64,000 nt of DNA from Ostrinia nubilalis. Lineage: Eukaryota; Arthropoda; Insecta; Lepidoptera; Crambidae. Position 1 is the stretch's first letter; each line of letters begins with the position of its first letter. Location of the stretch: assembly GCF_963855985.1 (NCBI RefSeq), contig NC_087119.1, positions 8,844,001 to 8,908,000 of the forward strand. The letters run 5' to 3'. Under the pieces are notes generated by a model that was not told where the DNA came from, did not search any database, and saw only the letters and a program-made list of their open reading frames with translations. The translations under genes were made by a program, and so were the position numbers. Of this stretch, positions 9,915 to 21,805 are shown piece after piece.

Positions 9915-11328
9915 GAAACGCCTGCCACAAGAAAATTATAAGCTGATTTAAACGCTATTTGCGCATATACGAGTACACATACGAGTATAAAACCAAGAAG
10001 CAAGCAAAATGAAATAAAAAAAAAACTACTCATAACACTACAAGAGCAAAGTAAAGCATAAAGTGACATTATAAGCACATTAATTGCAGTCAGCTACCAG
10101 AGATTCCCAAACGTTTTCAGTTCCTGACGCACACCATCAAAGGACTCCAAAATGGAATAGACCTAACAAGTAACAAGGCATGTACTGGTATTTGACCGCA
10201 ACTTTTGTTTCCCACGGATCCCTGGAGGCGACTTACTTACATTTTGGGAATCTCAGAGTTAGGACAAAATTAAATGGTCTTGAGGGTGGTGCATTTTAAC
10301 ATAAGCATACGATACATAACAATAAATAATAATATAAAAACATTACGAATATTATAAATACATACAGTAACATAGCAAAAGATTAGTCGTCGACATTATA
10401 TCGCTATTAACTGCATTTTTTTAAGAAATCTAAGCGGGTCTGCGGCTTTGAAATGTTGTGCTTACTAAATACATATATAAATACTTAAATACATTAGATA
10501 TTAACAAGCACGTGCAGCGAGATGATGGTAAGTATATGAATGCGATGGAAAATGGTGATGTTACAAAATACTCATTGAGTTTGTTAGTCTTACATTTACC
10601 TAGTCAAACATCGGCCGAGTGCAGTGGGTTCTGTACATTTACTCACATCACAAGTCTGAATGTGCTAAATTTTAATAAATTTTACCTAATAAAGATAATT
10701 TCTAAAAATATTTACCAATTTATATACTTACCGGAAAACGTTAATTTTTCAAGTTGCCAATTGATTGCCCCGTAATTTGCCTCCTTATTTAAAAAAAATA
10801 TGTTTCTGGGATCACCATTAAATATCAATTATTGACTTTTGTGGAAATTGCCTGTGACAGGCAGAGACAGGTAAAGTTATTAAGGCCCAAGCTTGCACGA
10901 AACCCCAACAAAGCGAAAAAGCTTCAATAAGCTTATTTATCTAACGTATTGGTTAGTGCTTGTAATCTAGGAAGTAAGTAAATTTTAGTTATGGGCATTA
11001 CTACTCCGGCCACCTTATATACAAAGTGTCGTTAGAATAAGTGCTAAAAATGTATTTGGTTTTATTGGTTACGTTTTTAGTAGAGCCACGAAACTACAAA
11101 CAATTTTATTGAACTTTATACAACAGAAGCACTTACCAATGGAACAAATTGGGGATCGAGGGGAACGCTGGTTCCGCACCCAAAAATTCGGATTTCTTGG
11201 ATAACATTTAATCTCTTCATCCGCTTTTCTCCCACGAGAATGCGTGCGGAGGCATAACGGAGTTTTCGTAGCGCATGACGACAGCAAAACTTAGGGCGCC
11301 TTCAAATTAGAGGCGTGAGAATGCGCTA
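9915..11328. other. No clear gene
   Basis: This AT-rich stretch has scattered short ORFs. Splice-like signals occur (CTTAC at 10729-10733 and at 11132-11136), but the sequences beside them do not match the missing 5' exon of the POT gene or any family I know. Confidence 0.4.
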
Positions 11329-11436
11329 CAGTCGCGCCACTACTAGTTTTCATACAATTTCTAGAAATGCAACACAATCGCGTTTGTCACGTTAGTGGCG
11401 CCGCGACTGTGCATCTAGAAATTGTATGAAAATTAC
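11329..11436. repeat. Short inverted repeat, MITE-like
   Basis: TTTTCATACAATTTCTAGA at 11347 is mirrored by TCTAGAAATTGTATGAAAA ending near 11432. GTCGCG motifs are also mirrored. No target duplication was identified. Confidence 0.4.
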
Positions 11437-11487
11437 TCATCACTGAACTCTTGCACAAAATGGTTATGCGCTTTACAAACGTACCTA

Positions 11488-11678
11488 TCTATAGGTATAT
11501 ATAAAAGAAAGTCGTGTTAGTTACTCCACTTATAACTCAAGAATGGCTGAACCGATTCAGCTGAAAATTGTCAGGGAGGTAGTTTAGAGCCAGGAGAAGG
11601 ACATAGGAAACTTTTTATCCCGTTCGAAATAAAAAAAAAGTCTGCTTATTTATTGCCAAAGTTCGCCGGGTCAGCTAG
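11488..11678 (+). repeat. Helitron-like repeat, CTAG-ended
   Basis: This is a widespread lepidopteran repeat with the core CTCAAGAATGGCTGAACCGA and a 3' end GCCGGGTCAGCTAG followed by T, as for Helitron insertion between A and T. It has no coding capacity. Confidence 0.45.
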
Positions 11679-14251
11679 TTTTATTATAAAACATTACTTT
11701 TGCTCGCAAAGCCATAATAATACCAATTCACTTGATTTACATGTAGGGTTTTAATTTTCTTACCAAAGGTTTCATATTTCTTTTATAAAACCAATTTAAA
11801 GATTCAGACTCCGTTAAACCTCCGTTTCAGGAGAAAAAATCGAGATCAGTTTCTATGAGCACCGGGAGGAGGGTAAAAACATTTAAAATTCGCGTTCGCT
11901 TGGCCAGCGCTTTAAAGTAGGTTCCTTTCATAACGCGCTGATTTCGCTGGCATAAGTAATATTAACCCTGTGATGAACATTCTTGTTTAAATGTAGATTT
12001 TTACTTAATGTATCCCCTCAATGAAAATTATCTGAATGTAACACCACCATTTTTTCGGGCTACTTCGAAATCATTTTGTTTCATTATCGTGCAACTATTG
12101 CCTTGTACACGAGACTTTCGTGATTGGCTTGAAATTAGCAGCGTGCGGATTGTAACTTGGCACGTATTGCACAGGAAATTGACTGGTATTTTATATGTCA
12201 ATAATTAAATTGTAGCATTATCATGAAATATCACAATGCTGTTATACTGCGCTGCTGCACACCCGGTTACGTAAATAATGCTCTACCCTCAGTAACGTTA
12301 CATTACCTCCTGCCAAATAACTATACAAATAAATAAAAAGATCTTTATTAGTTATAAGGGTTTACTTAACTATCATAGTACTTTACTGATTTCCTTGAGT
12401 CTTAGTACTGAAACTCGATTATAAGCCGGGTGTGCGACGGCACTATATTACACGAACAATGAAGGATTGATTTTTCAATTGTCAAGTTTCAATTCACGAA
12501 AAAGGCGATTGTTATTTCTTTCCTATTAGTAATTGAAAAATCTGTCCTACGTAGAACAACAACTATACTTGACATTTAATTCGAGTCATCATAAAAAAAA
12601 CTATACAAATAATGAACTATACGAATTGTCCAAATGATAATTCGCTACCTATAGCAAATATGGCTCAAACATTGACTCGAATTAAAAACCGAATTCAAAA
12701 TAACACCTTTATAAACCATTATGACGTTTAATTTCCAGAAACTCGGAACCTTTTTTAGAGTATTTTGTTATTACCTCCTCTCCTCTAACATAACTCCCGA
12801 TCTCTTTTAGTACACAACGGCACTGTTGTTAAATCTAAATCAATCCCTCTAAAGGTATTATTTTAAAACACCAATCTAACTACTGACATTCACGAACATA
12901 CAATTACACAGTAAAGAAAAGTAAAACATCTTGGTTTTTGTCTTGAAACAGACGTGAACAGAACCGCCATCTCTATTATACGTGAATTTTTCAAGGGCCG
13001 CGCGCTGGTAGCTGTAAGAATTTTTCCAGCTTCACTGGGCAGAGTGGCGAGTACAGAAGGTACTCTAAGACAAAACCAAAATAGGTAGATTATACAGAGA
13101 TTGAGTTGCAAACAAATGACGTCACAAATCTCTAATAACATAAAAATCGCGATTTGGCAGCTTATGAAAAGTATTTCACGTTGTCAAAGCAAAATACAAT
13201 AAGAATTTTTGTAGTAGAAGTGCGGATACTCGCTCTAAAGAAGTTTTACTTTTCTATTTTACTATAGTAGTACTGTTTTATCCAGTGCAGTTAGAACTAA
13301 CATACTGGACAACGACATCATTACCAAAAACTGAAGATACACTCAAAATTAAGGCTGTTTACATTTAATGTCAGAACAGGATCCATAATTATTAGGGAAT
13401 TAAGTCTCTATTATCAACGACAGGTTGAAGAAAACTAAGACAGTGGTTTTGGACCATGACCATAACCCTAACATCCTGGAAATATATGAATAACAGTAGA
13501 AATAGAACAATTTAATTATAATGTGCGAATTGGAAAAATGGGTAACCTGCACTCACTGCTAGCTTTTACCAACCTGGTAAATAATGATATTTCGGTAATA
13601 TAAAATATAACATCGTTGACAATGCTAAAAAACGCCAGCCTTAACTCATCGCGTTGCATCAGTATTTGGGCGAAATGTATTTTAACAATTCGTCGTGTTA
13701 AAACAATAAAAGTACTTTGTTTAAAATCAACATTTTATTTGAAAATAAATTACTATTGATTCGCCGATTTGGTTTGAGCGAAATAAATCGGAGTAAAAGT
13801 ACATTGACCCTGCTCATTGGCATTTTCTGCCATGTTTCACATAAAAATTATGTACATAATTAGTAATTACTGTCGCTAACCATGCCACGAAGCGCGTTTC
13901 ATAATACTTATTTTGGCAAATTACACGAATATACCAGAAGACGAAAGTACAAAGAGCGGAAATAGTGGTGATAGTAAAGTGAATTACTAAGCAATAAAAA
14001 AATACTTTCTCAAAATGAGAAAGTTAACAATAATTATGTTCTACACATGTACTTTTTTAAAAACTATAAAAACGACCGAGAAAAATTTTCTCGGCAAAAA
14101 CATCTAACAATGCATTACGCAAGCAAACATCTAGCCTAAATTATGATACGCAAGTGATGTCGTTTTAGGGATAATAATTTATCAAAAATTCCACCGTATA
14201 TCCAGATTTATATCGCTCAAACTGTAGCGGCTGTTCGCTGTCGTAGATGCA
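11679..14251. other. No gene seen; 3' flank of the TCF25 gene
   Basis: The stretch is AT-rich. A weak inverted repeat (GCACACCCGG at about 12258 and CCGGGTGTGC at about 12426) may mark a 180-bp MITE. TTTATT at 13734-13739 (AATAAA on the minus strand) is a candidate poly(A) signal for TCF25, about 510 bases after its stop. Nothing else is recognised. Confidence 0.4.
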
Positions 14252-14401
14252 TCATACTAACGTGAAAGCATTGAAGAGTCCCAAATAGTGCGTCACGTTT
14301 CGGGGGTCGAGACCTAAGTCGACGCCGTAATGGTACCGATTGATGGTGTTCGCTGGCGGCATGGGGTTAAACGAGGTCTGGCGCGTCATCCTTGGCAGCT
14401 C
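14252..14401 (-). CDS. Tcf25: TCF25/Nulp1, exon 11 (last)
   Basis: After the acceptor GTGTGCGTGTATAG the frame continues in phase 0 from exon 10 and ends TGA at 14252-14254 (49 codons plus stop). It contains FNPMPPANTINRYHYG and ends GLFNAFTLV. A Pro-rich NRY segment followed by a short hydrophobic tail is plausible for the C-terminus of TCF25 proteins, but the match is weaker than for the earlier exons. The acceptor was chosen because it alone keeps phase 0 without a stop. A transcript would settle it. Confidence 0.6.
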   Translation of the reverse strand, partial: ELPRMTRQTSFNPMPPANTINRYHYGVDLGLDPRNVTHYLGLFNAFTLV

Positions 14402-15183
14402 CTATACACGCACACACAATCAAGGCGCTATTCACACACAAAACAACCCACACCACGACGATTTAAAAAAGAACACGCGATTGCGTTTTTAGACTATTTG
14501 ACAACATTAATCAATTTTGACGTACTTTTTATAACTGTCAAAACGAGACTTAGATTTTGTATGGCAATACAAGCAAGTGACATCACTATTTTGTCAACTC
14601 AATTAAACTACTTTTTTCAAATACAATGCAACCAAAAATCTTATTTTGCAGGTAATTTAAATTTAATTAAGTTTTTATTAAGACCAGAATGAAGTATCTT
14701 AAAACAGTTGTGATTTCGAATTATTGGGGAATGGTGTCAAATAGTCTATGTCGTAACTTTACGTCACGTATAAGTAAAAGTAAGCTACATGACTTTCATT
14801 CTAAATTCGTATTGACGGGTGTCGGTCGTAGCTGTGTGTAAGAGGCCTCATTTATACAAGATAACATTTGCATGTGTTGATCGCCTCAACTCTGGTTGCG
14901 CGACCTATAACGGGAGTACGGGACTATTCCCACCTCACGTTCCCACAGCTGCAACTCCTGTGTAGCCAGGATCTACAGCTTGGCCGCCAATAAAAATCCA
15001 ACCAGTGAAAGTCAAGTTTGTCCCGGGGGAAAGTTAAATTGTATTTGGAACCGCAACGAAATAATTCAGAAGAACATAGGAGTTCGAAGTTAAGGTTCGA
15101 CTTTCCTCCATTGCAAAGCGGTTGACAGGTTGCGCGATCTATACGGATCTTAAAGATAAATAGTGTATTTAAAAGAAACTTAC

Positions 15184-15297
15184 CCACTCGACCAGGAGGT
15201 TAGCCATGGGTTTGATCACGTGCATGTGGCGGTGAATTTGTTCCGGGCATGCAGCGTAGAGCGAGTGCCGAATGCGGGAGATCTGCTCAGAACGTGC
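15184..15297 (-). CDS. Tcf25: TCF25/Nulp1, exon 10
   Basis: The 114-bp exon (phase 0 to 0) has the acceptor TTCTCTTGCAG and the donor GTAAGT. It encodes ARSEQISRIRHSLYAACPEQ and then IHRHMHV, part of the helical-repeat C-terminal half of TCF25. It follows exon 9 in frame. Confidence 0.85.
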
Positions 15298-15616
15298 CTG
15301 CAAGAGAACAATACGCTACATTATACAGGCTGAATTTGCAATCAGTGTCCACATTTTTAGGAGCGGCTCAGAATCAGTAAGTTATCGATTTACGTAAAGA
15401 AAAAAATTTTTTTTATCCGCTGCGCGCGGTTTAAAAATTGACACACGTGAATAATTAACTTCGATCATAGAAAAATACGTACACACGAGTAACTGCAAAG
15501 CTTAATAGACAATGGTGTGCGAAAATAAAAGCCTTAACCTCCTTCTTCGATATCAGCCATCCTGTTACCTCAGGCCCTGACTCAGTTAAGCGCAAGATAA
15601 TAAAGAGTTTGAATTT

Positions 15617-15739
15617 AAGGCAGGGTTTGCACCATCTTACTTTGACTGTAACACACGTTATATATCCGTCAACCTCCATACAAAAATCACCGGTTATCGT
15701 TATAGTTACGGTCAAAGTTAGGTGGTGCAACTCAGCCTA
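15617..15739. mobile_element. MITE family B, copy 2
   Basis: This matches 6729-6850: GGTTTGCACCATCTTA at the left, GGTCAAAGTTAGGTGGTGCA at the right, with a more diverged terminus. It sits in the intron just downstream of TCF25 exon 9. Confidence 0.65.
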
Positions 15740-15755
15740 AGAGTGTCAAGCTTAC

Positions 15756-15897
15756 CTTGACCGCGGGATCGTTGTCGAGCTGATGCACGAGCTCGTTGAG
15801 GTTCTTGAGGAACCACTGCTTCACCTTGGGCTCGCGCCAACGCCAGCACACGAGCTTGGCGTGAAGGATCATGGCTGTAGTCACCTTCTCAGGGAAC
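15756..15897 (-). CDS. Tcf25: TCF25/Nulp1, exon 9
   Basis: The 142-bp exon starts with the G that completes Lys from exon 8 and ends in phase 0 before GTAAGC. It encodes FPEKVTTAMILHAKLVCWRW and then REPKVKQWFLKNLNELV. It belongs to the amphipathic helical repeats of the family. Its phase agrees with both neighbours. Confidence 0.85.
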
Positions 15898-15977
15898 CTG
15901 CATTACATCGATTTATTGTTTAGACGACTGTAACTGGTTCTTTTTGCTTAGATCACGACAGCAATTTTTTTGTTAGA

Positions 15978-16116
15978 TAGTACTGTCCCACTGGGCACAT
16001 GCCCAGGGCCCTGCGTCCGAGGGGTTGCTCAAAGACTTTTTTCCAGATGATAAGGGCCCCTTGATCTTTAAGTGTCCAGGGCCCTAGTAGATTAAAGACG
16101 ACCCTGGACAGTACTA
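15978..16116. mobile_element. Short MITE candidate
   Basis: TAGTACTGTCC at the left is mirrored by GGACAGTACTA at the right (139 bp). Inner GGGCCC blocks are also mirrored. It lies in a TCF25 intron. Confidence 0.45.
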
Positions 16117-16384
16117 TGAGTTATGAGGATAGAGATGAGCAACATGTTTCAAGAATTTAATCGAGTCTAGCTTGTTATGTTTTAACTATTAGGTACTTTA
16201 CTTGCTTTATTCATGAAATAATGTTCCTACAAATTATTCAGTTTACAACTTGTTATCAGACGCTCATTGTTCATGAGTCATTATTATTCTCACAAATATG
16301 GGATTCAATAAAAGATACAATTTAAATTGACTTGGCGACACATTAATATGGCAACAACAAACAACTGATTTTCATTTCATCAGT

Positions 16385-16490
16385 CTCAATGCACTGGATG
16401 CAGGCCGCTACCTACCGGACAATCTGGAAATTATTGGGGGAAGCCTATGTTCAGCAGTAGACGTCCTGTGACTGAAATGATGATAATGTC
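16385..16490 (+). mobile_element. RTE LINE tail fragment
   Basis: This degenerate copy of the RTE 3' end reads GGGGGAAGCCTATGTTCAGC and then a stop, corresponding to the AYVQQ tail at 412-454. The Trp codon is now a stop (CAGCAGTAG). It lies in a TCF25 intron. Confidence 0.6.
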
Positions 16491-16743
16491 TCAAAGCTCA
16501 TTACCAAGGGTTCATTTAGCAGGGTAAATAAATTTTACACACATGCAACCGTTTCTTTATTCATTGTGCAAATGAAATAATTATTATAAAAGTAGGTGAT
16601 CACTTTTGAAATGTGTTTAATCTTTCTTCGTGATGAATGTCCAAAATTAACACAATGTGAACAATCTTCTTATTTTTTTGGAATATTAAGTTATTTGTGC
16701 TGAAAATCGAAAGTAAACCCAATTTAAACTTCAAAGTACTTAC

Positions 16744-16888
16744 TTGTCCTCGCCACTGAGGCTGAAATACGCGTGGTTGTAGAGATTGGCGCAATCTTGC
16801 TTGCAGTTCTCAAAAATCCTGGCTGCGATCGTGGGGTAGTGGAGCAGAGCGTCTTTCAGCAGCTCGTCGGCTCGGGTGAAATCGTTAG
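16744..16888 (-). CDS. Tcf25: TCF25/Nulp1, exon 8
   Basis: The 145-bp exon follows the acceptor GAAACACTTTCAG-like sequence (TTTCAG) and ends two bases into a codon before GTAAGT. It encodes NDFTRADELLKDALLHYPTI and then ENCKQDCANLYNHAYFSLSG. DELLKDALLHYP is typical of a TPR-like helical pair, consistent with the C-terminal domain of TCF25. Phase links it to exons 7 and 9. Confidence 0.85.
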
Positions 16889-17154
16889 CTGAAAGTGTTT
16901 AATATAGTTAAGACGAGAAGCAAAATATACAGTGTAAACTCTTTATAACATCACTTAATTCAATGACAAACTTTATAACGGCGAAAAATGAACAATGCAG
17001 TGTGTGTCATGCAGTTTGCACATAACTATGGAACACTGCGTCTATTAGCTTAGCTCCTGGTCTACAATTCGCATAAAGCAGATCATTGTATTCACAAAAC
17101 CAACTTAGATTTAAAAAAATATTGTTTGGATTCTCATAACAAATAAATACTCAC

Positions 17155-17470
17155 TCTTGTTCTTCTTAGCAACATGGAAATGGGCCATTGCGTAGGAATA
17201 CTTAATATTGAACAAGTATTCCGCGTCGCGCTCTTGCTTCCAGTAGTCAATGGCGTCGATCAACCACTGGTGCTCCCTGGCTCGAAGAGCTATGGCGTCG
17301 ATGACGTATATGATGGCCAGGGGATCGGACGGATCCAGGTTTAGGAGCAGCTTGGCCAACTCCAAAGCGGTGCGGTGGCAGGCCTTATTTGTAAGCATGT
17401 GGCAATACTTCAGAACGGCGATGTGGAAAGGCCTGTTTTCCAAGTACTTGTACTCCAAGCGGATTGATTG
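17155..17470 (-). CDS. Tcf25: TCF25/Nulp1, exon 7
   Basis: This is the longest exon (316 bp, phase 0 in, one base out), with the acceptor ACATTTTGCAG and the donor GTGAGT. It encodes QSIRLEYKYLENRPFHIAVL, then CHRTALELAKLLLNLDP and DPLAIIYVIDAIALRAREH. The block RTALExxKLLLxLDPxxDPL is the most diagnostic stretch of the TCF25/Nulp1 (Rqc1) family. It anchors the gene identity. The upstream in-frame ATG at 17503 is intronic. Confidence 0.92.
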
Positions 17471-17720
17471 CTGCAAAATGTTATTCGTCAGTCTAAATGG
17501 CAATGAATGTTGAAAACTGTGATGTTTTGTATCCGCCCCGATAGAACCTGAACTGATAATTTTGTAAATATAACATGATAAAAATCGACTCAGAAATTGA
17601 ACAGTCTTGGTATCCTAACTCAATTTGCAATCATGAATATATGTTTGCTATAAATCACTAGACACATAAACAGCTCGGCAATGTCATATTAAATGAATCC
17701 ATGTTTAGGATATTACTTAC

Positions 17721-17831
17721 ATCTGTTAAGTTGAAGCACGGATGCGCTACGTAGTGCAAATACGAAATAATTTGCTCTAGCAGGTTATTGGCCGCAGTGT
17801 ACTCTTCAGCACGGAACATGTAATCTGTACT
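17721..17831 (-). CDS. Tcf25: TCF25/Nulp1, exon 6
   Basis: The 111-bp exon (37 codons, phase 0 to 0) lies between the acceptor TCCTTTACAG and the donor GTAAGT. It encodes STDYMFRAEEYTAANNLLEQ and then YVAHPCFNLTD, part of the start of the helical-repeat region. Confidence 0.85.
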
Positions 17832-18167
17832 CTGTAAAGGATTAAAAAAAATATATAAATGACAACAAACCAGCCTACAGCGACTACAAAAAACTGTATC
17901 AACTACTGTATTCATGTTCCGTGATGTTTAAATGCAGAACAAAGAATTTTAAAGAAAATTCATTTTGATTACATCAATCTTTGCAGATCTTCTTTGAAAA
18001 AGTTTAAAAAAAAGCTAAGTGAGACGGCATATTTTAATAATTTACAAATTATTTCTTATGAAAAATTATTGTATTAATTGATGTGGTGACACTCGAATAG
18101 TAGGCAAGTACCTGCCTGGTAGTACCTGGTAGTAAAGGCCCAGAAGTCATCATCAGAATACACTTAC

Positions 18168-18337
18168 TTGCAACATTCCCTCAATGTGAATGCTCCTCCG
18201 ATCATCTGGGGGTAACACTTCATCCTGGGTCACAAGCTCAAGGACACGTTGGTGCATGGCCTGGTACTCTCTGTTGTGGTCAAAGGTGAAATATGACAGC
18301 GGATCATTCTCACGACGGTGGACAGACATCGACAGTC
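18168..18337 (-). CDS. Tcf25: TCF25/Nulp1, exon 5
   Basis: The 170-bp exon takes one base from exon 4 and ends in phase 0 before GTAAGT. It encodes GLSMSVHRRENDPLSYFTFD, then HNREYQAMHQRVLELV and PPDDRRSIHIEGMLQ. GLSM and the FxFxHxxxYQxxQ pattern are conserved in TCF25 proteins at the start of the C-terminal domain. Confidence 0.88.
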
Positions 18338-18425
18338 CTAAAAATATATAAACATTCATTAACCACATTCAAAGAACAAATAATATTGTTTTAATAACAC
18401 TTAACAATTGGTAATTATAACTTAC

Positions 18426-18508
18426 CCACGCTGACATAATGTCTGTTTTCTAGAATAGGAACTATTGCTGCCCGCCTGTATTTGACTACATTGTGGGGGC
18501 GATATTTT
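18426..18508 (-). CDS. Tcf25: TCF25/Nulp1, exon 4
   Basis: The 83-bp exon has the acceptor TTAATTTCCAG and the donor GTAAGT. It encodes KYRPHNVVKYRRAAIVPILE and then NRHYVSV. It is a basic linker between the lysine-rich N-terminal half and the helical C-terminal half. Phases (two in, one out) agree with exons 3 and 5. Confidence 0.82.
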
Positions 18509-18677
18509 CTGGAAATTAAGCGTGAATTAGTTTTTTATAAATTATGAAAAAACTCAAGAAATTGAACGTCTATCTTTTAATATAGCGTCAAACGATCCGT
18601 ATTAAATTACTGCTTGCATGTCGCATTAACATTAAACGGCAGAATATTGAAATTAGAGCATTCTATAAGATACATAC

Positions 18678-18868
18678 TTGCCGTGAGCTTCATCAAGGGA
18701 TTCTGATCCAAAAATCCTTTTTAATTCATTATTAAAGTCCAAATGCTTAGCCTTTACTGAGAAAAGCACTTTCCTAGGGTCCACTTTTTTTTCCTGCACC
18801 AGAGCCGCTGGTGGCGGTTTTCCAAGAAGAGCATTTACTTCCATTACGGATTTATCTATTTCGTCCAT
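18678..18868 (-). CDS. Tcf25: TCF25/Nulp1, exon 3
   Basis: The 191-bp exon follows the acceptor AATATTTTTAG and starts with an internal Met (MDEIDKSVMEVNALLGKPPP). It includes KVLFSVKAKHLDFNNELKRI and FGSES, a conserved stretch of the family. Two bases remain before GTATGT. Confidence 0.85.
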
Positions 18869-20115
18869 CTAAAAATATTTGAAATTTTAATTTCATTACA
18901 TGAAAAGCTCAGCTTATGTTACACTAAACATTAAGCCCCTACAGGCACTGTTTACTTAAATGCATTTAAATCTTATAAAGTTCTTATGAACAGGGGCTCC
19001 CACAAAAAAAAATAACGACCAATCAAATATCTAATCTCCTACTCAACCAATAAAAAATCTAATCTCCTAAGTACTGTTTGATTGAAGGAATAGTTACCAT
19101 CGTGAAAGTGGAGGGCATTAGGTTTATTTATAGGTAAGCAATTGATATTATTTAATTACAAACGCTGGAACAGCTTCCTAATATTATGTAGTTAATATTC
19201 ATCGCGCCACATTGCATAATTTATGCGTATCTAAATCACAAACCGTAAAGAAACGTGGATCGTGCGCCATTATGTGGAGCCTTTAATAGATCTATGAGTA
19301 ATGATACGTAGATGCGTATGAAACGGTTTCTAAATGAAGTCCTAGTTCAGTATCAATCAAACCTCTCTAAAAGGATACAGGATACAGGCCCAAAGTGTAG
19401 CCCAATACGTTCGATAGTACCAAATTAGTAATAAACTAGTCTTTCGAGTTTATATTCACTTGAAAAGTTTCAAATCAACACGACTATAAGTAGATTGAAG
19501 CCAACTTACAAGATTTGGTAAAACTATGTGCATTGTAAGTTAGAGGTGAAGATAAACGTATTAAAATGAAATCTGTGCGCTAATAGTCCGTGTAAAATCG
19601 TTTCGAGACAAGTAAATAAATAAAAAGGTCACATTATATTCGCGCAGGCGCGGACTGCGCGGCCGGAGGAAGGGGCGCGTGGCGACCGTCTGTATCGACT
19701 TTGCTTTTGCGTGGTAACTCGTAGCTAGGTGTCTAGGTAACCTAGGTAACCGGCCCGGCGCGTTATTGATTCACTGAGCGAGCCGCCGCCTCGTGTTCTC
19801 GGAACATAATATTTACCTAAAGGATGGGATGGGCATGGGATAGCAACTTTATTAAACTCTTTTTCTAGATATGGCATGAAGATAATATGTAGTTTGAAAC
19901 TTTGAAAAGACAGGATACTTTTTATCCTAAAAATCATGTGAGATGAAAATGATTATGGGAGTTTTGTATGAAGAATCAATTAATAATATTATGACAACAT
20001 GAATTAATTTATTAATTATTGACAAAATATTTCCGGAAGGGAAAACATAAAAGCAGCAAAATGGTAGACTGTAACTATCACAACTCATAGAATACATTGT
20101 TTACACATATCATAC
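18869..20115. other. TCF25 intron 2
   Basis: This 1.25-kb intron holds a GC-rich patch at about 19640-19790 with several CpG sites. No ORF or exon of interest is seen in it. The patch could be a regulatory region or an old repeat. Confidence 0.5.
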
Positions 20116-20274
20116 CTCTGGCATGTCAGCACTGGCATTTTTGTTTTTGGCTCGTCGTTGCTTCTTTTTGTTATTTTTCTTTTTTGATTTTGTCTCAGCC
20201 GGAATCATATAAGAATCATCATCACTTTTCTCTGGCCCCTCTTGCTCAGATTCCGAATTCGAACTTACGACCAA
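20116..20274 (-). CDS. Tcf25: TCF25/Nulp1, exon 2
   Basis: The 159-bp exon (53 codons, phase 0 to 0) encodes an acidic stretch (SNSESEQEGPEKSDDDSY) followed by a strongly basic run (TKSKKKNNKKKQRRAKNKN). An acidic segment next to a Lys-rich one is typical of the N-terminal half of TCF25. The basic run could bind RNA or ribosomes or act as a nuclear signal. Acceptor TTGTTCAATAG, donor GTATGA. Confidence 0.8.
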
Positions 20275-20602
20275 CTATTGAACAAAAAAAATGAACATTT
20301 TGAATAACAAAAGAAACACTCGGCATGAGCTAAATTATTAAGTAAAGCTGATAAAAATTAAATTGATCGCATTTAAAGGGAAAAGGTATACTACACCTAC
20401 AACACTTGTTGCTACAAGTGTCAGATGTAGTAGATTTCGCTTTGCTGATAATAACATTAAATTCGGTTAGCTTAACTAAGAGACAGTGCTGAGCGCTGAG
20501 CAATAATAATTTTTTATGCACAAAAAAATAGATGTCATTTATCAATATCATAATTTTTAACGCTAGCATTTAACAAAATGTAAAGTAAAATAGGAAGCTT
20601 AC

Positions 20603-20722
20603 CCCTGAAAATTTTGACTTTATTTCTTTCGCGTAATGGGGTGCAAACTCTTCATCAGAGTTCCCCTCCAGTGGGGGTAGTTCAGCACCACCATAAATTT
20701 TGCGAAATGTTCTTGAAGCCAT
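20603..20722 (-). CDS. Tcf25: TCF25/Nulp1, exon 1 with start codon
   Basis: The start is placed at ATG 20722 because MASRTFRKIYGG matches the usual MSxRxLRxLxG opening of the family. An in-frame ATG 11 codons upstream is judged to be in the 5' leader. The exon has 40 codons and ends in phase 0 before GTAAGC. The spliced product of 11 exons would be about 566 aa, near the family size. TCF25 and its yeast relative Rqc1 work with the Listerin ubiquitin ligase on stalled 60S ribosomes in the cytosol, where they favour K48-linked chains on nascent peptides. TCF25 is also described as a nuclear repressor. That role is known for the family and not shown here. Confidence 0.85.
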
Positions 20723-20774
20723 GATCTCTGTAACAATATACAACTTTTTCAGCAAAATAAATAAATATAAAATT

Positions 20775-20920
20775 GTGGCACCCTATATGGGCAAAAGCCT
20801 TCTTCAACTCGCTTCACTCATGCCTGTCTTGGGCTAGGTCGAGCCAGTTGTTCTCCTTATGTCATCCGCCCACCTTTCCTTGGGCCTCCCAACATTACTC
20901 TTCCCCTAGGTCGCACAATA
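20775..20920 (-). mobile_element. Degenerate LINE tail fragment
   Basis: On the minus strand one frame reads RPKERWADDIRRTTGST and then decays with stops. RP(K/R)xRWxDDI is the usual C-terminal tail of lepidopteran non-LTR elements. It lies just upstream of TCF25 and is not coding. Confidence 0.6.
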
Positions 20921-21797
20921 AATGTTGAGGCAAACACAAACTCACACTGTATGTGACAAGCGTTTACAGCTAAGATTATTATCTGCGTTTCCGTGCCCAC
21001 ATCAGATTTGTGCAATCTATTAAAATACCAATGTAAATTAATAGTACCATTAATTCTATCATAACTATAAAAAATTCAATCATTGTTTCAATAATAATGA
21101 GGAATTTCTCTTGGCACCACATGCTACTTACTCTATTACCCACCAAATTAGAAAAATTGAGGGTATAATTTACATAGAAATCTAACATTTTCTAACTATA
21201 CCTACCTGCCTAAATAGTTAATTAGAATATAAAAATCTAAAAGTGAATTTTAAGATTACCTATCCTGACCCTGAAGAACTACTCTCTGACCAAACTGCAA
21301 GAGGCTACTTTCAGCGGAGTTTAGTGGGTACAAAACACTACCCTCTGACTCTTTTCTTTACTAGGTAGTCAATCAATGTTAAAAACTTCGAACATAATTT
21401 AGGATCTTCTATAAAAAATACTAGTAAAACTTTATCACTGAGACAAAAACACCACAGCCATTACTCTCTATGCATGCACTCATGCACTCTCTTTAATCTG
21501 TTGGGGCCCTTGGTTGGAGCAATTAGGTACATTACTTACATGATTGATGAATATTTATTTCAATGGTTTGGATCGATAAATACACAGGTGTCACGTAAGT
21601 AACCACACAGCACAGCAGCAGACGATTGAGAATTTAATTCCACGCCACGGCAGGTAATCTTCAAGCAACGCAGAATAAGTGAGTATTGATTTTACAATGG
21701 AGCAATGGTGCAAAACACAGAACAAAAAAATAACACGACCGGGAATTAAATAGGGATGTAGCGATTTATTTTATTAGCGGAGCGGACAGATGAGACA
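20921..21797. other. No gene seen; upstream of TCF25
   Basis: AT-rich sequence without a recognisable protein. A TCF25 promoter or a non-coding first exon may lie here, but I cannot locate one. Confidence 0.4.
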
Positions 21798-21805
21798 GGA
21801 GACAG

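Noticed and set aside
9131..10078. A 315-aa frame with long Arg/Leu and Thr/Met runs, and plus-strand frames at 9321-9941
   Set aside because: These are other frames of the same repeats in 9120-9914; their composition is a by-product.
10734..10790. Another candidate 5' POT exon with donor at 10728-10733
   Set aside because: The phase fits but the protein has no similarity to the start of POT transporters.
11069..11287. A candidate 5' exon of the POT gene (a donor near 11136 leaves the right phase)
   Set aside because: The residues before the donor do not match the family's conserved YPKxVFF segment, and other chance donors also leave that phase.
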